Assembly (NCBI GenBank): GCA_038503035.1
Contig: JAVSML010001165.1
Coordinates: 1-64,000, forward strand
From: Crocodylus rhombifer
Taxonomy: Eukaryota > Chordata > Crocodylia > Crocodylidae
Direction: 5' to 3'
Length of the DNA stretch: 64,000 nucleotides
Under the pieces are notes generated by a model. The model saw nothing but the letters and a program-made list of their open reading frames with translations, had not been told where the DNA came from and did no database searches. The number at the start of each line of letters is the position of its first letter. Position 1 is the first letter of the stretch. Position numbers and translations under genes: made by a program. This document shows, piece by piece, positions 10,600-22,144 of the stretch.

Positions 10600-13500
10600 A
10601 TGGACTATAGATATGTGTGTAATTCTCATGAAACAATAGTGGTCTGATTAAAACTATAATCTTGGTCCAATAAAGTTAGCACTTTAACAGACTCTTATTG
10701 TGGTATCTTCTTTGGTTTATGAAATATATTCTTTAATGAGAGTTAATTGCAGCTTCTGAGCTGCTCTGCTGCTGGCTGCAAGGACTCTCTTTAGCTCTGG
10801 ATGAGCTGGCCATCTCTTAAGGGTTGGTTCCCTGGAGTTGTGCTCTCCTCAGAGATCTGGGCAGCTGGTCGCTGGTCCCACTGTCCCAGTGGGGATCCTG
10901 CTGTTCCTCCCAGAGTGTAGCTCCACGCCGCTATTTCAGCTGCCTCTTGCCTGTCTCAGGGAAAGGAACTACAGGGGCTTGTGGTTCCCTCTTCCCTGGG
11001 GTCCTGCCAGCCAAATCTCCTGTCGCACATCCTGGAGGTGGGTGTTCCCCCCTCTTTTCACGTCTCACCAGATAAGGGGCTGCCTTCATCGCGGTCTCAT
11101 CTGCAGCGTCCTCCGATCCTCAGGTAAGTCTGTGAACAGCTGTTTCCTCTCTTCTTCTCTTCCAGTGCCCCAAGGCCAATGTCTAATGCTGTGTCCTGAG
11201 TTTTATGTCTGGCAGAGATCGTTAAGTCTTTACCTGTTGTTGCTGTGTGTGCCTTAGCCCCCTTATCCACCTGTGATCTAGTTTCACCCTGAGTATCTCC
11301 CTTAGTAACAGGGGTTCAGCTAAAGCCCCGTGTTATACTCAGAATCACTGTGTAGGTTGCATTGGGTGCATCTATATATGTGCTTAACTGTGCAATAGAC
11401 TAATTTGCTGCAGTGTAAATAGATGCACTCATTCAGGAGCATGTTCAGTTATATTCAGATCCCAGCCAACTTGATAGGACAGTGAATCTTCTTGACCTCA
11501 GAATTTGGTTCCATGGTGATACTGTACCAGTAAAATGACATCATGCCCCTGTCAGTGTGGCGGGTGATCCCACAGAAGAACTTGGATTCACATGTCAAAT
11601 CCAAATGAGATCTAGAGTGACTTAGGTTTCATGTAAAACCTTAAGTAGGCTTCCTACTTTTTCTGGCCTCATTGAAACCTGTTGCTTTAAAGGCAGTGAG
11701 TAATGAGAAATCTTTTTTTCCAGATTGAGAGTCATATTCTGTTTTTCTGTAATTATAACTTATTTCTGCCTGGACAGATTCAGATTGGTCCCTGAGGCAC
11801 CTATATTCCAAGAGCAGAACAGTGGTTTCAAAACTTCTTTGGTACCTAATGTAAGGCTTCTGGGCAGAAGTGATCAGAAATGATCCAGTTTGAGCATGTA
11901 GGTGCTTAACTCCCACCTAAGCTGTCTTGTTTCCCAGACTGGCTCTGAGAAGGCATGTCAATTCTTCCTCAGAAGGGCCCAACCCTTCTTCCTAAATCCT
12001 CAGAAGCGCCCAACCTTTAGGTATACTCAGTTAGCAGAACTAACTTTCATTAGTGGCATTAAAATCCAAACAAAGTGCAGCATGCATAGCACTGTCAATG
12101 AAAGTGATAGGATCTGTAACAGGCAGGCCCACTTGGCTGACTGGTGAGGTGAAGTGCAGCCAGCAGGCCATGAGAGTATGCTTCCTTCATGAACCCACTT
12201 GGCTGTTGTGGGGGTTGTTCAGAGTATTTGCTGCCATGTTCCATGACACTTGGCTCCTGGCTTATCAACTGACTCCAGCTCTCGGTCCTGTCTTGCCTCC
12301 CGGTTTTCTGACTCTAGCTTCTGATCTAGGGTCTCAACTAGGCTTTGACTCATGATTCTGGTTCCAAACCTCAGTTCTTACCTTAGTATAACAAAAATGA
12401 CAATGATGGTGCCCACCTTTTGTTTAAGAGACTAGTATTAGGGGGAAAGTTGGACTGGTTTCTGTTTTCTCTTCAGTATGAAGAGATTCAAACCCACACC
12501 TTCCACTTGTGAGGAAAGTGCCCCACTCACCAGGCTAAAGGAGAGATCACTCCCAACTCTCCTGTTAAAGAAGGTGGGCAGTATGTAGTCCAAAATGTTA
12601 TGGAGACAAGGAAGCAGAGAGAAGGAGCCTGACTGCAACCTGGAGATGAGGGTTTTGGATCTGATCTTTGAGGGAGATGACCTGGATCACTGTCCCTGCA
12701 TCCAGGGTAATCTTGGTTTTTAACTTGTGACTGTCTAATGTAGAATGCATAACTTATCTGGGGAACAGCTACTTGAAGCCTGGATTCTCCCCTTTAAGAG
12801 TGTCCTTTTTACAGAGGCTACAGAATCAGGTCCCCTTTTGCTTGCTGCCCTGTGGCCAAATGAATGTTGCATTCTTTGTTGCAGTTACCCAACCTCTTCA
12901 ATAGAGAACTTGAAGGATAGGGTACTCTCCTAGGAAGTGGGAGATCTGAGAGAGCTTGGAAAGAGATTTCCCACTTTGTGGTTAGGTACAAAAAGTAGGC
13001 ACTATCATCCTTAGCCAGTTTGGTGCCTAGACTTAGAAGAGGGGCTGGGTTCATGCTGGAGGAGTTGATGACAACCCAGAACTAGGGGCAGTCAGGGAAA
13101 TGCTTTAGAGTCCCCATGGACTGCAGATACTAGAGGCCCTGGGAGCCGCATCTTGAGACCTCTATGCTCCTGGAAATCTTGGGCTTCCCATCTCTGATAA
13201 TCTGTACAGATGATGCTGAGGTTAAGCCCATATGCAGTCAAACTGGAGAACAGGCTAGACCTGAGTTTGAGTTGATCAAAAACATGTTTCTGCATGTTTC
13301 TATAACATTTTGCTTTGAATAAACTGGTATTTTCTGGCGAAAATGTCTTGTTTCAAATTCCCCATCACCTCTAGAGGAAAGCTGAACACGTGGGCATTAT
13401 GAAATTTGTTCTTTTGCTCAGAGCATAAGTGCAGTGGAGTCAAAAACAAAGTTCAATTTCTTAGGAACAGTGTTCCAGAGTAAAGTCCTTATAGGTGAAT

Positions 13501-14115
13501 GCATGTATTGTGGTTTGGCTGGAATTAAAAATGAGAGGTTTTTTTGTTGTTGTTTTCTTAAGAAATGGAACACCTGCCCTTCCTGCAGCACTGCCAAAAA
13601 GGTGTGGTTGATTTGATTTTGAAATCACAGTGGCTCCTTGTAGGAGGAAAGTTTTATGTAGAAACACTAAGGTGGTTTTGTGAAAGACCTCAAGTGCTTA
13701 TGTTATTTGGATATGAACCCTAATGTTTCGATCCTTATCCAAACCCAGATATTCAACCTGAATTGCTAGTGATATTATAGAATTTCCCTAAAAAAAGCAC
13801 AAATCTGACAAAGATTTCCTGCAAGCAGTTTGATTAGGGTCAAGTTTTCCTCTAGTTGAAATCACATGGCAAAATGCCCATTGAGTTTAATGTAAGCAAT
13901 TTTCTAAGTTCACTTTTTTGTAAGACTAGACTCAAGGGATGCTCTGCAATTAACAATTAGGTATATCCAGTTTACCCTCTAATATGTGAATTGATACCTG
14001 GCCAAATAAATAAGTAAATAAACACTTCCATTGCAATGTTCTTACATTGAACATATTAAGTACCTTACTAGAGCCAAGTTTAAGCTGTTATATAACAGCA
14101 TTAAAGTTGGCATAA
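10600..14115. other. No gene recognised
   Basis: 10640-11300 is a promoter- or LTR-like, C/T-rich stretch of unknown family (AATAAA at 10669). 11300-14115 is ordinary AT-rich non-coding DNA. The ORFs are all under 140 residues and resemble no protein I know. I see no splice-flanked conserved exon. Confidence 0.5.
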
Positions 14116-14211
14116 TTCATAGATTCATAGATTCATAGATGCTAGGGTCGGAAGGGACCTCAATAGATCATCGAGTCCGACCCCCTGCATAAGCAGGAAA
14201 GAGTGCTGGGC

Positions 14212-17139
14212 CTACATTACCCCAGCTAGATACACATCCAACCTTCTCTTGAATACCCCCAGGGTAGGGGAGAGCACCACCTCCCTTGGGAGTCCGTTCC
14301 AGACCTTGGCCACTCGAACTGTGAAGAAGTTCCTCCTAATATCCAATCTAAATCTGCTCTCTTCTAGCTTGTGGCCATTATTTCTTGTAACCCCCGGGGG
14401 CGCCTTGGTGAATAAATACTCACCAATTCCCTTCTGTGCCCCCCTGACGAACTTATAGGCAGCCACCAGGTCGCCTCTCAACCTTCTCTTGTGGAGGCTG
14501 AAAAGGTCCAGTTTCTCTAGTCTCTCCTCATAGGGCTTGGCCTGCAGGCCCTTAACCATACGAGTGGCCCTTCTCTGGACCCTCTCCAGGTTATCCGCAT
14601 CCTTCGTGAAGTGCGGCGCCCAGAATTGCACGCAGTACTCCAGCTGCGGTCTGACCAGCGCCCGATAGAGGGGAAGTATCACCTCCTTGGACCTATTTGT
14701 CATGCATCTGCTGATGCACGATAAAGTGCCATTGGCTTTTCTGATGGTTTCGTCACACTGCCGACTCATGTTCATCTTGGAGTCCACTAGGACTCCAAGA
14801 TCCCTTTCCACCTCCGTGCCACCCAGCAGGTCATTTCCTAGGCTGTAGGTGTGCTGGACATTTTTCCTCCCTAGATGCAGCACTTTGCATTTCTCCTTGT
14901 TGAACTGCATTCTGTTGTTTTCTGCCCACTTGTCTAACCTGTCCAGGTCTGCTTGCAGCTGCTCCCTGCCCTCCGGCATGTCCACTTCGCCCCATAGCTT
15001 AGTGTCATCTGCAAACTTGGACAGAGTACATTTCACCCCCTCGTCCAAGTCGCTGATGAAGACATTAAAGAGTATCGGTCCAAGCACCGAGCCCTGCAGA
15101 ACCCCACTGCCCACACTCTTCCAGGTCGAAACCGACCCATCCACCACGACTCTCTGGGTGCGACCCTCCAGCCAATTCTCCACCCACCGGACTGTGCAGT
15201 CATCCAAGTCACAGCCCCTTAACTTGTTCACCAGTATGGGGTGGGATACCGTGTCAAAGGCCTTCCTGAAGTCCAAGTATACGACATTCACCCCTCCTCC
15301 TGCGTCGAGGTGTTTTGTGACCTGGTCATAAAAAGAGACTAGATTGGTCAGGCACGATCTACCTGCCACGAACCCGTGCTGGTTTCCCCTCAGCATAATT
15401 TGTCCTGCCGGGCTCTCACAAATGTGAGCCTTGATGATTTTCTCAAAGATTTTGCCAAGGATGGAGGTGAGACTGACTGGCCTATAGTTACCCGGGTCCT
15501 CCTTCCTCCCCTTCTTGAAAATGGGAACCACATTGGCCCTTTTCCAGTCCTCTGGGACTTGACCCGTGCACCACGAGCGTTCAAATATTCCCGCCAGTGG
15601 CTCTGCAATGATGTCGGCCAGTGCCTTCAGTACCCTCGGATGGAGCTCATCCGGGCCTGCCGACTTAAAGGCATCCAGTTCTTCCAAGTGACCCTGCACC
15701 ACCTCAGGGTCCACGCATGGAAGTCTGGTGCCTTGCTGCTGCCTCCCTACACTCCCAGTGAGAGACTTGTCATGCCTCTCGCTTAGGAACACTGAGGTGA
15801 AGAACTCGTTGAGGAGTTCAGCCTTGTCCCCTCTGTCCGTCACCAATTGTTTCTGCCCATTTAGCAGGGGTCCTATTCCTCCCTGGGCCTTCCTTTTACT
15901 CCCTATATATCTAAAAAACAATTTCTTATTGTCTTTTACTTGGGTTGCCATCCTCAGCTCCATGGTAGCTTTGGCCTGTCTAACTGCCTCCCTACAAGCA
16001 CGAGCAGAAGAGGTATATTCCTCTTTGGTGATCTCTCCCTGTTTCCACTTTTTATGTGCTCCCCTTTTGGCCCTTAGTCTGCCCTGAATTTCTCTGGTCA
16101 GCCAGGGAAGCCTCCTGGCCCCTTTCCCTCTTTTACCTCTCACGGGGATCGTCTCGCTTTGTGCTTGAAGGATAGCTTCCTTAAGGCACAGCCACCCTTC
16201 TTGGGCTCCCATCATTTCAAAACTACTACTCTGCAGTGCGTCCTTCACGAATCGCCTGAGTTCGCTGAAATCAGCTTTCCTAAAGTCCAGCACGTTCACC
16301 CTACTGGTTACCTTACCCACTCAACGCCTTATGTTGAACTGTACTTTTAGGTGATCACTGTCCCCCAGATGGCTACCGATCTGTAGGTCCCCTACTATGT
16401 CATCCCCCGTTGTCAATACCAGATCCAGTAAGGCATTCCCCCTAGTGGGACCATGTACCTCCTGCGTCAGGTGGAGGTCCTGTACACAGGTTAGAAACCT
16501 GCGTGAGCGGTGGGACTTTGCTGTCTGTGTCTCCCAGCAGATGTCCGGGTAGTTTAGGTCCCCCATGACCACCGCCTCTTTAGCTTTTATGGTCTCCATG
16601 AGTTGCCTCAGGAGCCCCAAATCTATTTCTTCCCCTTGATGTGGGGGTCTGTAGCAGACCCCTACCACCAAATCCTTTTCTCCTTGCCCCCCATGTAGCC
16701 TAACCCACAGTCCTTCTACTTCCTCATCCTTTGATTCTGTCTTGATGAGGGTTGATGTATATTGCTCCTTAACATAGAGCGCAACCCCTCCCCCCCTTTT
16801 CCCCACTCTGTCCTTTCTGTACAATCTATAGCCCTCAATATGTACCGCCCAGTCGTGGGATGGATCCCACCAGGTTTCCGTCAGCCCCACTAAGTCGTAG
16901 TCGTTTAGTGCAACCAGGAGCGCTAGTTCATCCTGCTTGTTCCCCATGCTCCTAGCATTAGTATATAGGCACTTGAGCCCTGTGACTGGTGCTTTTGCTA
17001 CCCCCTCGCTCCAAGTCCTAAAGGGCTTTTTGTCTCTAACCTTCCCGTTCCTTACCTGTGCCGTATTGCTGTCCACCCCCTGTCTTTCACGTTCCCAAAG
17101 CTCTCTTTCTTCAGGCTGGGCTGTCCTTGTGGGTGCCAC
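14212..17139 (-). pseudogene. CR1 ORF2: endonuclease-reverse transcriptase, one internal stop
   Basis: A single frame of about 975 codons, close to full length for CR1 ORF2, is interrupted once by TGA (complement of 16321-16323). The first 272 residues form an APE-type endonuclease: NARS at 61, ETWW at 89, GDLNYP at 193-198 and SDH at 261-263. The 702-residue second part is the reverse transcriptase: NYRPVSL near 278, catalytic Asp in YLDFRKAFD at 350, and FADD at 436-439. The C-terminal LVRPQLEYCVQFWAP region follows. The usual VPQGS turn reads VLQGS (Leu codon at 15097-15099). Both lesions fit CpG decay (CGA to TGA, CCG to CTG). The enzyme would nick target DNA and copy the element RNA. This copy is probably inactive because of the stop. 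Confidence 0.93.
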
Positions 17140-17195
17140 CTGGTTTGGTGGTCCACAGCTTCCCCCACCCTCATCTTCCCCTCCCCCCGACGAGC

Positions 17196-17575
17196 CTAGT
17201 TTAAAGCCCGTCGGAGGAGATCCGCCAACCTGGAAGAAAACACACGCTTACCTTTGGGGGACAGGTGAAGCCCATCCCAGCTGAGCATGTCCCTCATTGT
17301 AATGTGTGGGTCATTGTCCAGGAAGCCGAAGCCTGCCTCGAGACACCACCGCCGAAGCCACCAGTTGGTCTCTCGGATGCAGTTCTCATGCCGTCTTCCG
17401 CGTCCGTTCACTGGTAGGATGGAAGAGAATACCACCTGTGCACCAAATTCCCTCAGCACGCCGCCCAGAGCCTGGTAGTCTGCCATCAGGTGATCGGGGG
17501 TTCTCCTGGCCGCATCATTAGTACCCACATGGACAAGAACCATGGGGTAGTAATCAGTGGGCTTGATCCTGGCCT
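17196..17575 (-). pseudogene. CR1 ORF1 C-terminal part (SGNH esterase-like domain)
   Basis: The frame is open from the truncation point at 17575 to a stop at 17196 (about 126 codons). It holds the HVGTND block and, near the end, DGLHLSPKGKRVF, which carry the conserved Asn and the Asp/His pair of SGNH-type esterases. CR1-family ORF1 proteins are known for this esterase domain. Its role in retrotransposition is not settled. The N-terminal part, including the nucleophile Ser block, is missing. It ends 56 bases before the ORF2 start and lies in a different frame. Confidence 0.85.
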
Positions 17576-17823
17576 TATCTTAACTGTTCTCATATCTGAG
17601 GCAAACTTAACACAGTTTTCTGTAAAATGATCTTTCCTGGTATTTACCCATCCCATTGTGCATGTTCATAAAATGAGTATTGTGTAGGAAACCTTCTACT
17701 TTATAATATGGTCATCTGAATGGAAAGACCAAAAAACAGTATCACAAAACACATGACTAGACAGGATAATTTTATTAGGAAGTTATCCTGATGTGTGTTC
17801 TGTTCTGGCATCCATTTAGTCAC
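17576..17823. other. No gene recognised
   Basis: Short AT-rich spacer between two CR1 insertions. Confidence 0.5.
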
Positions 17824-17927
17824 AGATTTCATAGATTTCATAGACATCAGGGCTGGAAGGGACCTCGGGAGATCATCGAGTCCAGCCCCCTGCCCAAAGG
17901 GGTTGCCCAAAGTTAGCTGGGGTTATA
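17824..17927 (-). mobile_element. CR1 3'-end fragment
   Basis: The tail motif (AGATTTCATAGATTTCATAG) is followed by GGGCTGGAAGGGACCTCGGG and GATCATCGAGTCCAGCCCCCTGCC, the conserved CR1 3' UTR in reverse orientation. About 100 bases of element remain. Confidence 0.9.
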
Positions 17928-17993
17928 AGATACCAGCATAATTAAGTTTGCTGCGAGTGCCTGCTTTCATTAGTGAAGACTGATTAATATCAT

Positions 17994-18134
17994 GGTTGAG
18001 AAAAAGATCTTATTTTGGTTGAGAAAAAAGATCTCTTTGGTTGAGAAAAAGATCTTATTTTGGTTGAGAAAAAGATCTTATTTTTGGTTCAGAAAAAAAG
18101 ATCTCTTTGGTTGAGAAAAAGATCTCATTTTTTG
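17994..18134. repeat. Tandem repeat, six units of 22-26 bp
   Basis: Units start at 17994, 18017, 18039, 18062, 18086 and 18109. Each begins GGTTGAGAAAAAGATCT (one has GGTTCAG) and ends in either TATTTT or CTTT, giving an order A-B-A-A-B-A'. Each carries an AGATCT palindrome. A minisatellite that probably grew by duplication of an A-B pair. Confidence 0.93.
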
Positions 18135-19830
18135 TAAGAAATGCTTCCATGTATAGTTTTCCCCAAAGGCTTATTTTGTGCTTATGTTCCTTACTCGTAC
18201 CTCTATTGTTTCAGGTGTAAGTAGGAACTATGAAGGCAGCTGCAGAGCATGTTGGAAACGGTACCTCCTGCTCCCCACAGTGCCCATTGCCATCTGGGTA
18301 GATCTAAATTTCAAACAGACTATTAAGAATTTCAAATATATCAGCTAATAACACACCTTTAATAATCAGAAAACAATTCCCATTTCCTCCTACTGGACAA
18401 GAATTATGGCTGGAACAGAAATCTAACAGCATTCTGTGCAACAGAGCTTTGCAAGTTGCAGATACCACAGCAGATGTGATAACTTGCCAGGATTCATTTT
18501 AGTAATCCATTTCCACACAATATTCTGTTTCACAAGGACATTTCAGTAGCTTTGGCCTGTAGAAAACTACAAACCTTGGTTCCAGAGAGATTCAAGCTCA
18601 GTACTTAGCCAACTTGCTGCCACTGTCTACAGTCCTTAAATAGAGTAAATGCAGTGGTTTACTTCCTCACTAAGCTCAGCCATCCGTATATTGTCAGGAA
18701 GTGGGTCCCTTCTTCAACTCTGAGGCAAGTTCCTTAAAATATTAGATAATACACACTGGCAGCATAAAGCTGTGCATTTTATTTATTTATTTATTGTAGT
18801 GCTAGCACTCTAGTTCTAAAAATTCATTTCTAGAAATCTAATTTCTATTGAGACTGAAATTTGCCATCAGATATTCACTACTGGAAAATATTAGAAAAGT
18901 TAGGATTTTTTGGCCACAGGAGTTACTATATTCAGGCAATCCAATAATAATAAAAATACTTAGCAAATATGTTATTTAAATGTAGGAACTACTGAGCTTT
19001 AATACATTTTGAAAAAGCTAGTGTCCGTGTAAAATTATTATGTTTTAACTGTAATATAAGTCAAATTAATTTTATTTTTCAAATAAAAATAAGGGCAGAA
19101 TTTTAAATCTATTAAGTAAAGCTGTTTTAGTTTGAAATGTCTTCTGCTTCTGAGGAAAGACTAAATGACTAGGTGACTGTATTGTGATTGTGCTCTCTAA
19201 ACTATCATGTTCAATGACTACTTTAGTTTATAATTCAAAGGGAGACAAAAATTGTTGCTGAGGTTTCTAACATGCTGCAGCATTGTTAACCAGCAGGAAA
19301 GCTGTGTTTAGCTCTGCTAGAAAAATTCCAGCTGTCTTTTCAGAGAAGCTGGTTTAGGGTTGAGGTTTTTTTGTCTTGAGCTGTTAAGATTGTCAAAACA
19401 GTTGTGCATTTACCTTCTTTCTCATCCTTCTCTTACGCACTTGGATATGTGCCTGCTCTGATGAATCCAAGTTTCATACTGAGGAGAAAAAATGTTGAGC
19501 CATTAAGCTGCCTGTCTCTCAATAGAACAAATTCAGAAAGCATCAGTGATGGTAAACTTCCTAGAAGTGGTCTGGCAGTGATGACATTTGCTACTCAACT
19601 GATGTTTTGTAATGAGAATAAAGACAAAATGGAGTGGGTAATGGTCTGGGAGAAGGCCTCAAAGACTGGCTGGAGATTCTTCTCTTCTCCAAATTTCTCT
19701 AGGTAGTCCCACTTGCTCTCCTCAGGAACTCCTGCCTCACTACAAGAGCCTGAAACTGCACCAAGTCCTTGCAGAGGTTTCCTGATTTTCATGGAAGGTG
19801 ACAGAAACCAAGTCTGTGTGTTTGTGTGTA
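18135..19830. other. No gene recognised; AT-rich
   Basis: AT-rich sequence with a TTTATTTATTTATT run near 18778. Short ORFs only. No repeat family or exon recognised. Confidence 0.5.
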
Positions 19831-19898
19831 GAAGTAATTTGAAGTTTGATTAAGAATGTCAGCATAGAGACCTTCTTAATCAAACTTCCAATCACTTC
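19831..19898. repeat. Inverted repeat (hairpin), 26-bp arms
   Basis: Arm 1 is 19831-19856 and arm 2 is 19873-19898. The inner 16 bp (GAAGTTTGATTAAGAA and its complement) are perfect. Over 26 bp, 24 pair. The loop is 16 bases. It may be a small palindromic MITE remnant. Confidence 0.85.
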
Positions 19899-20274
19899 CA
19901 ATTATGGAGGGTATTGTCCAATATGATTTATAGAGGAGCAATGTGCAGCAAGCTGTGCTCAATTTTACCACTCTGTTGGCTGGTACAGTGTCTCATTTTT
20001 CTGGGGCTAGCTCGTGGTTGTTTTTATTATTTGAACATGAAACTCGAAGTGGGTCCCAACAAATATTGCAGAATGTTAACCCTTAAGTGACTGAGTAACC
20101 TGATTTCCAGGCAAACTATAAGTCCATTTCAAGCATGGTTTTCTTCTGGCTTTCACAAGGAAAGGTGTATTCATCCTGGAATCAGATGAATTCTGGTCTT
20201 CAAGACTTCACAGGAGCGTCTTACTTTTGGGGGTATGTGTGGGACTGGGGTACAGATTCATATTCTTCCACCTC
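19899..20274. other. No gene recognised
   Basis: Ordinary non-coding sequence leading to the assembly gap. Confidence 0.5.
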
Positions 20275-20378
20275 TCTGCTCCCCTTCAATTGGTAGACGG
20301 CACCAATTTTTAAAACTCCTTNNNNNNNNNNTCTGCTCCCCTTCAATTGGTAGACGGCACCAATTTTTAAAACTCCTT
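20275..20378. other. Assembly gap (10 N) flanked by a 47-bp exact duplication
   Basis: The N run is 20322-20331. The 47 bases before it (20275-20321) are repeated exactly just after it (20332-20378). This pattern is expected when two overlapping contigs are joined with a placeholder gap without merging the overlap. Confidence 0.9.
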
Positions 20379-22033
20379 TGGCTGTAATATAACCTGCCGT
20401 ATCACATTAACAGGATTCCCAGTCAGGATGCAACGTGAATCTTGAACAACATGCATATAAGCACACTTCTAAGCTTAAAGGTATAAGGAAGTTGTCCTGT
20501 CATGGCCTAATTTAAAACATCTTTAGAGTTTTCTGAATTACAAGTAACAGTCTATGATGCCAACAACTTTTTATTGGAGCAGATACAGTCTCTTAAGCTA
20601 TTGATTTTGTTATATACAGCTGCTCTGGAACCATTAATGATCTGTCCTCACTCTCACTTAAGTAAAGTAATATAGCATGATGTATATTTTAATAGTTATG
20701 ATTTCAGTTGTTGCAGCCGTTATAAATTCTGCTTTTCTCAGGACTTGAAGTATCTCAAGACGAAGGACTAAAGCAGGGTGGGGCAAACTGGAACCAGGAC
20801 ATGGGAACAGGTTGTACTCCTCGAAATTATGTAGTGGGGGACATGTTGTCTCAGGATGCTTGTGATTCAGGGAGGCATTCATCTTCTCAAGGCAGGGAAG
20901 GTCTCTCTCAGTTTTCATCCTTTAAGTCATGTGGGTCAGCCAACCCAAAGGTTCCCCTTGTGGGGAAGAACTAAAATGCATGTAGAATACAACCTTGCTT
21001 GCTTCTGTTGTCACAGAAAAGTAAAAAGAAAAAGTTGGTAGACTAGTATAAAGATTATTTTGTGATAGCTTTAGATCAAACCCATGAATTTAATCTCAGA
21101 AATGATTAGTCTTTAAAATCTGAGTAATATATGAGGAGCAGTTGCTTCATCTGTAATTAGCAAGACATGCAGCCTGACCAAATGTATTTTTGCTATTATT
21201 CAGCAGTATCAAACACCTTTATCTGGGTGCAAAGGAGACTTGGCAGAGAAGTCTTGAGACTTAGAAAGTGAAACATAATTTGGTTTCCATAGACTTAATA
21301 ACCTGATTCCCTTTGATTCTGAGCATGGGCAATTCAGAACACACAACAAAAATAACACAGGCTTCCTGCTTAGGCTCCTTTTTAATGTTCTTGCTTTGTG
21401 GTGTTACCCTTTTAGGGAATTTCCTTTTTTTTGTTATGTCTAAAAAGAAATGCACTTGAAACACTTAGCTTCTGCATACTGCTATAAATATTGAATTTAT
21501 TAAACATATTCATGAAATTCTTTCTTTATTTGGGATATTAACAGTTTGTGTTATGTTTTCTGACCCCTTCATGTCATAGAACATATGGTTTCCTTTAAAT
21601 GAGAGAAGAGTGCAAGGTGACCCTGTGAGCAGTGTGGTGAGTATTTACTGGTGGCTCACCAGACTGCTGGAGGGAGTCGGGCCACAGAATCCCCAGCATC
21701 TGATCACTCTCATGTTGACTCAGTTGGGGAAATCCAGGTAGTCTGTCCAAAACCCCCTCCAAGGACCTGGAACCCATCCTCTTATAGCTGGTTTTCCTGG
21801 GCCTAGAGCTGATCCATCAGAACTCCCCTCTATGCTGAACTCTGTAAGCTTCAACATAACCTCTCCCAGAAGTCCCACTATGTAGCTGCCCTGGCTACGC
21901 TTTACCTCTTGGTGTAGGTGAGGGTGGGAGAAAGTGGGGCACATTACATGCCAAAAATTCCCTGTCTCTAACAAAGGAAAGCTCTTTCATTAACCATGTG
22001 AGAGACCTTATTTACCAAAATCCAAGATACTCT
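20379..22033. other. No gene recognised
   Basis: AT-rich, with only short ORFs. No exon or element termini recognised. Confidence 0.5.
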
Positions 22034-22144
22034 GAATTTTAGATGCCCCCCCCCAATAATTAGATTCTAGACATGGACAATTTATAAATTTGTTATAATT
22101 TGTCCATGTCTAGAATCTATTTTTGGTGGGGAGTCTTAAAATTT
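22034..22144. mobile_element. Palindromic element (MITE-like)
   Basis: The inner arms 22061-22080 and 22100-22119 are a perfect 20-bp inverted repeat (TAGATTCTAGACATGGACAA and its complement), with about 6 of 7 further pairs towards the loop. Outer arms 22035-22060 and 22120-22144 pair imperfectly (AATTTTA... C run against G run ...TTAAAATT). The whole unit is nearly self-complementary, as in small non-autonomous DNA transposons. No target duplication was confirmed. Confidence 0.65.

Larger units (their letters stand above)
14116..17575 (-). mobile_element. CR1 LINE, young and near-complete in its 3' 3.5 kb
   Basis: A minus-strand CR1 retrotransposon. Its 3' end lies at about 14116-14150 and carries the ATTCATAG tandem motif that CR1 elements use as a tail. 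It contains all of ORF2 (17139 down to 14212) and the C-terminal part of ORF1 (to 17575), where the copy stops abruptly because of 5' truncation. CR1 moves by target-primed reverse transcription, which commonly produces such truncation. Only one nonsense change is seen in 975 codons of ORF2. A sister fragment about 97% identical lies at 1-264. Confidence 0.95.

Noticed and set aside
14212..16320. A 702-residue ORF as a host gene
   Set aside because: It is CR1 reverse transcriptase, and its Met follows an in-frame stop within the longer ORF2.
17994..18134. CRISPR-like array
   Set aside because: The units are contiguous with no unique spacers, and the genome is vertebrate.
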